A stretch of 12,511 bases of DNA from NCBI GenBank assembly GCA_036387915.1, contig DASVSV010000184.1, forward strand, positions 1-12,511. Reading direction: 5' to 3'. The stretch is from QHVT01 sp036387915 (GTDB lineage: Bacteria; Acidobacteriota; Thermoanaerobaculia; Gp7-AA8). Made by a program: the position numbers and the translations under genes. Under the pieces are notes generated by a model. That model had not been told where the DNA came from. It did not search any database and saw only the letters and a program-made list of their open reading frames with translations. How positions within the stretch are numbered: the first letter of the stretch is position 1; each line of letters starts with the position of its first letter. Positions 10,630 to 12,511 of this stretch are shown here, piece after piece.

Positions 10630-12511
10630 ATGACTTCGTGTGCGTGGATACGTGCCGTGCTGCTCTTTGGCGCTTCATTGTTGTTCGCGACGTCAGTTGC
10701 CGCCTGCGAGATCTTCGGCACGATCGTCCTGAAGAAAGGTGCATCCCTCCTGGCATGGCTCGACCGGCAGTCTAGCCAGGTTTTGCGCACGCCGGCGCGA
10801 GCGGCATTGATGCGCATGATCGTACCCGGCCAGCCCTCCACGGCCTCGGCACGACTTTCATCCCCCGTCGCCGAAGCGACGTTCAACAAGGTGGGCGCAG
10901 TACAACTGGTGGGCGTGCCCGCGGGCGTCTACATGCTGGTCGTCAGCGCCGGCGGCTTTGCCGACGCCAGTGCGCATCCGATCGAGGTCGACGAGTCACG
11001 CGAAACGATCCTGCGGCGTGCCCTGAGACTGGAGCCGCCGGTAACGGCACGAGTCGGAGTCGCGCCTGCCGTCGATCCGCATGGCGCACCATGGCGCGTG
11101 TCCCTGAAGCGGAGAAGCGACTTCACCGCCGGATTCGATCCACTTCCCGACGCGGCGACGCGTACCAACACGCTCGGCGTGGCGGAGATCGCGGGACGTA
11201 ATCCCGGCCGCTATGCACTCGTCGTCGAAGACTCACGGGGCAACGACCTCTTCTTCGACGACTGGACCATCGGCCATGAGACGGCAGCGGAACGGCTCGT
11301 CGATCTGCCGCTCAAGGAAGTGCGCGGCACCGTTACCCTGGATGACGAGCCCGTCGCCGCGGCTGTTTCGTTTGGTGGAACGCATGGCGTCGTCCGCGTG
11401 GAGATGACCGCCGGCGCCGACGGCAAGTTCCACGGCTATCTCCCTCGCGGCGGGCGGTGGCGTGTGGCGGTACGGAACGCCGGCACCCGGAGCGCGACGT
11501 TGCTCGACGTCGAGGTAGAGGAAGACGGCGACGTCGAGATCGAGCTTCCGAACACGTCCGTCTCCGGAATCGTCCTCGATTCACGCGGCGACGCCGTCGA
11601 GCGTGCGCGGGTCACGCTGCTGGTCCCGGAAACCGCGCTCACCGCGCGCACCGATCCCGCGGGACGGTTCACGTTCGACTCTGTCCCGCTCGGGCGCCGT
11701 ACGCTGTCAGCCGTGCACGCCGACGGAAGCGAGGCGAGCGCGCAGGTCGAGGTCGAGGGCTCGGGAGTGATGGGCTACACGCCCAGTGGCTCGACATGGG
11801 GAGTGAAAGGTTTCAACTCCAGCAATTTCGGCAAAAGTGGAGGTGTCCTCGGCATCGCCGGAAACCGCGTGGGGTCGGCACTCAGTGTCGGTCCGATTGG
11901 TGTTCGCGGTGAGTCGTACTGGGACTCCGGCGTGCTCGGCCTCACCGTCAACGGGGGCGGAGGAGTATCCGGTTCATACCTCGACTCACAGGGAAACGTT
12001 CTCCGTAGCGGGCACCTGGGGAACACTACGTACGCCGTCTTTGCGCAAGGTAGCTTTGCCGCCACCAGCACGAAGTCCTTTGTCGATCCCCATCCCACCG
12101 AGGCCGGGAAGGTGATCCGCTTCATCTCGCTGGAGGGGCCGGAGGCCGGCACCTACTTTCGCGGCCGCGGAAAGTTCTCACGCGGCAAAGCGGTGATCGA
12201 AGTGCCGGAAGCGTTCCGGCTCGTCTCCGAGGAAGAAGGGATGACCGTGCACGTCACGCCGATCGGCGGACTGGCCATGGTCGCGGTGATCCGGCAGTCG
12301 CTGGACCGCATCGACGTCGAGTCGTCGAAGGACGTGGAGTTCGCGTACGTGGTGCACGGCGTCCGCCGCGGCTACCGCGGCTTCGAGCCGATCGCCGAGG
12401 GGGACGAGTTCACGCCCAAACACGGCGCGGAGACGATCCCCGCGTACCTCAACGCGGAGCAGAAACGCCGCCTCATCGACAACGGCACGTACAACGCCGA
12501 CGGCACGGTCA
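10630..12511 (+). CDS. Large exported protein with regulatory-like beta-domains and GVxG repeats (partial, at least 627 aa)
   Basis: The frame from ATG 10630 is open to the right edge with no stop. The start is set by AGGAGG. Residues 5-25 are a signal peptide ending in V23-A-A-C26, a possible lipobox (signal peptidase I cleavage after the second Ala is the alternative). Residues about 27-375 form several beta-rich segments of carboxypeptidase-regulatory-like type: QLVGVPAGVYMLVVSAGGF at about 93-111, VSGIVLDSRGDAVERARVTL at about 311-330, and TDPAGRFTFDSVPLGRRTL at about 341-359. Residues 378-450 are Gly-rich with six GVxG tetrads (GVMG, GVKG, GVLG, GVRG, GVLG, GVSG). Residues about 475-595 form a C-terminal block (FVDPHP, ISLEGPEAGTYFRG, VIEVPEAFRLVSEEEGMTV, VHGVRRGYRGFEPI). 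I recall that block as a recurrent tail of uncharacterised secreted proteins, some with tail-fibre-like Gly repeats. Function is unknown; a surface or adhesive role is inference. Confidence 0.85.
   Translation, partial: MTSCAWIRAVLLFGASLLFATSVAACEIFGTIVLKKGASLLAWLDRQSSQVLRTPARAALMRMIVPGQPSTASARLSSPVAEATFNKVGAVQLVGVPAGVYMLVVSAGGFADASAHPIEVDESRETILRRALRLEPPVTARVGVAPAVDPHGAPWRVSLKRRSDFTAGFDPLPDAATRTNTLGVAEIAGRNPGRYALVVEDSRGNDLFFDDWTIGHETAAERLVDLPLKEVRGTVTLDDEPVAAAVSFGGTHGVVRVEMTAGADGKFHGYLPRGGRWRVAVRNAGTRSATLLDVEVEEDGDVEIELPNTSVSGIVLDSRGDAVERARVTLLVPETALTARTDPAGRFTFDSVPLGRRTLSAVHADGSEASAQVEVEGSGVMGYTPSGSTWGVKGFNSSNFGKSGGVLGIAGNRVGSALSVGPIGVRGESYWDSGVLGLTVNGGGGVSGSYLDSQGNVLRSGHLGNTTYAVFAQGSFAATSTKSFVDPHPTEAGKVIRFISLEGPEAGTYFRGRGKFSRGKAVIEVPEAFRLVSEEEGMTVHVTPIGGLAMVAVIRQSLDRIDVESSKDVEFAYVVHGVRRGYRGFEPIAEGDEFTPKHGAETIPAYLNAEQKRRLIDNGTYNADGTV

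Overview
The window is GC-rich bacterial chromosomal DNA. It carries eight complete protein genes, one gene running off the right edge, and an unusual amount of repetitive, hairpin-forming sequence in the gaps. I see no tRNA, rRNA, transposase, integrase, phage gene or CRISPR array. The gene set suggests a Gram-negative soil- or sediment-type lineage: a class A beta-lactamase, a CrtC/AttH-like secreted lipocalin, a TPR plus double cyclic-nucleotide-domain protein, and a large exported protein with carboxypeptidase-regulatory-like segments and GVxG repeats. Acidobacteriota or a relative is my best guess. That is inference from gene style, not from a marker gene.

Layout. Positions 1-97 are intergenic and hold one copy of a common dispersed repeat type. 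A minus-strand pair follows: beta-lactamase (98-943) and a CrtC/AttH-like protein (1183-2223), separated by a purine-rich inverted repeat. A 21-bp divergent promoter gap separates the CrtC-like gene from the TPR-CNB-CNB gene (2245-4041). A 36-bp-arm inverted repeat leads into a PAP2 phosphatase (4173-4982). The 3' end of the PAP2 gene lies inside a 153-bp tandem duplication that continues into a hairpin-rich gap. Next is a two-gene translationally coupled operon: a small exported protein (5318-5746) and a GT-C-type polytopic membrane protein (5743-6999). The membrane protein gene overlaps tail-to-tail with a YihY/BrkB-type membrane protein that carries a C-terminal winged helix (6960-8381, minus). 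A 399-bp divergent gap holds a four-unit tandem repeat bracketed by inverted hairpin elements. Then come an overlapping DUF4112 / cardiolipin-synthase pair (8781-9296, 9287-10552) and an open-ended exported protein (10630 to the edge). That last frame is open for 627 codons with no stop before the edge, so a stop-bounded ORF search would miss it.

How it fits together. Several products are envelope- or lipid-centred: PAP2 acts on lipid (pyro)phosphates, the PLD-type enzyme probably makes cardiolipin, DUF4112 is a small membrane protein coupled to it, and the GT-C protein probably uses a lipid-linked sugar. They do not form one operon, so a shared pathway is only suggestive.

The most interesting signals are non-coding. 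Three intergenic gaps contain inverted pairs of short hairpins (BIME-like architecture). In the element after the PAP2 gene, the two tandem copies differ by a compensatory base-pair change inside the stem, which is direct evidence that the hairpin is maintained. Several genes also have a TANNNT-type -10 box only 6-10 nt before the start codon and no Shine-Dalgarno sequence, which points to leaderless transcripts.
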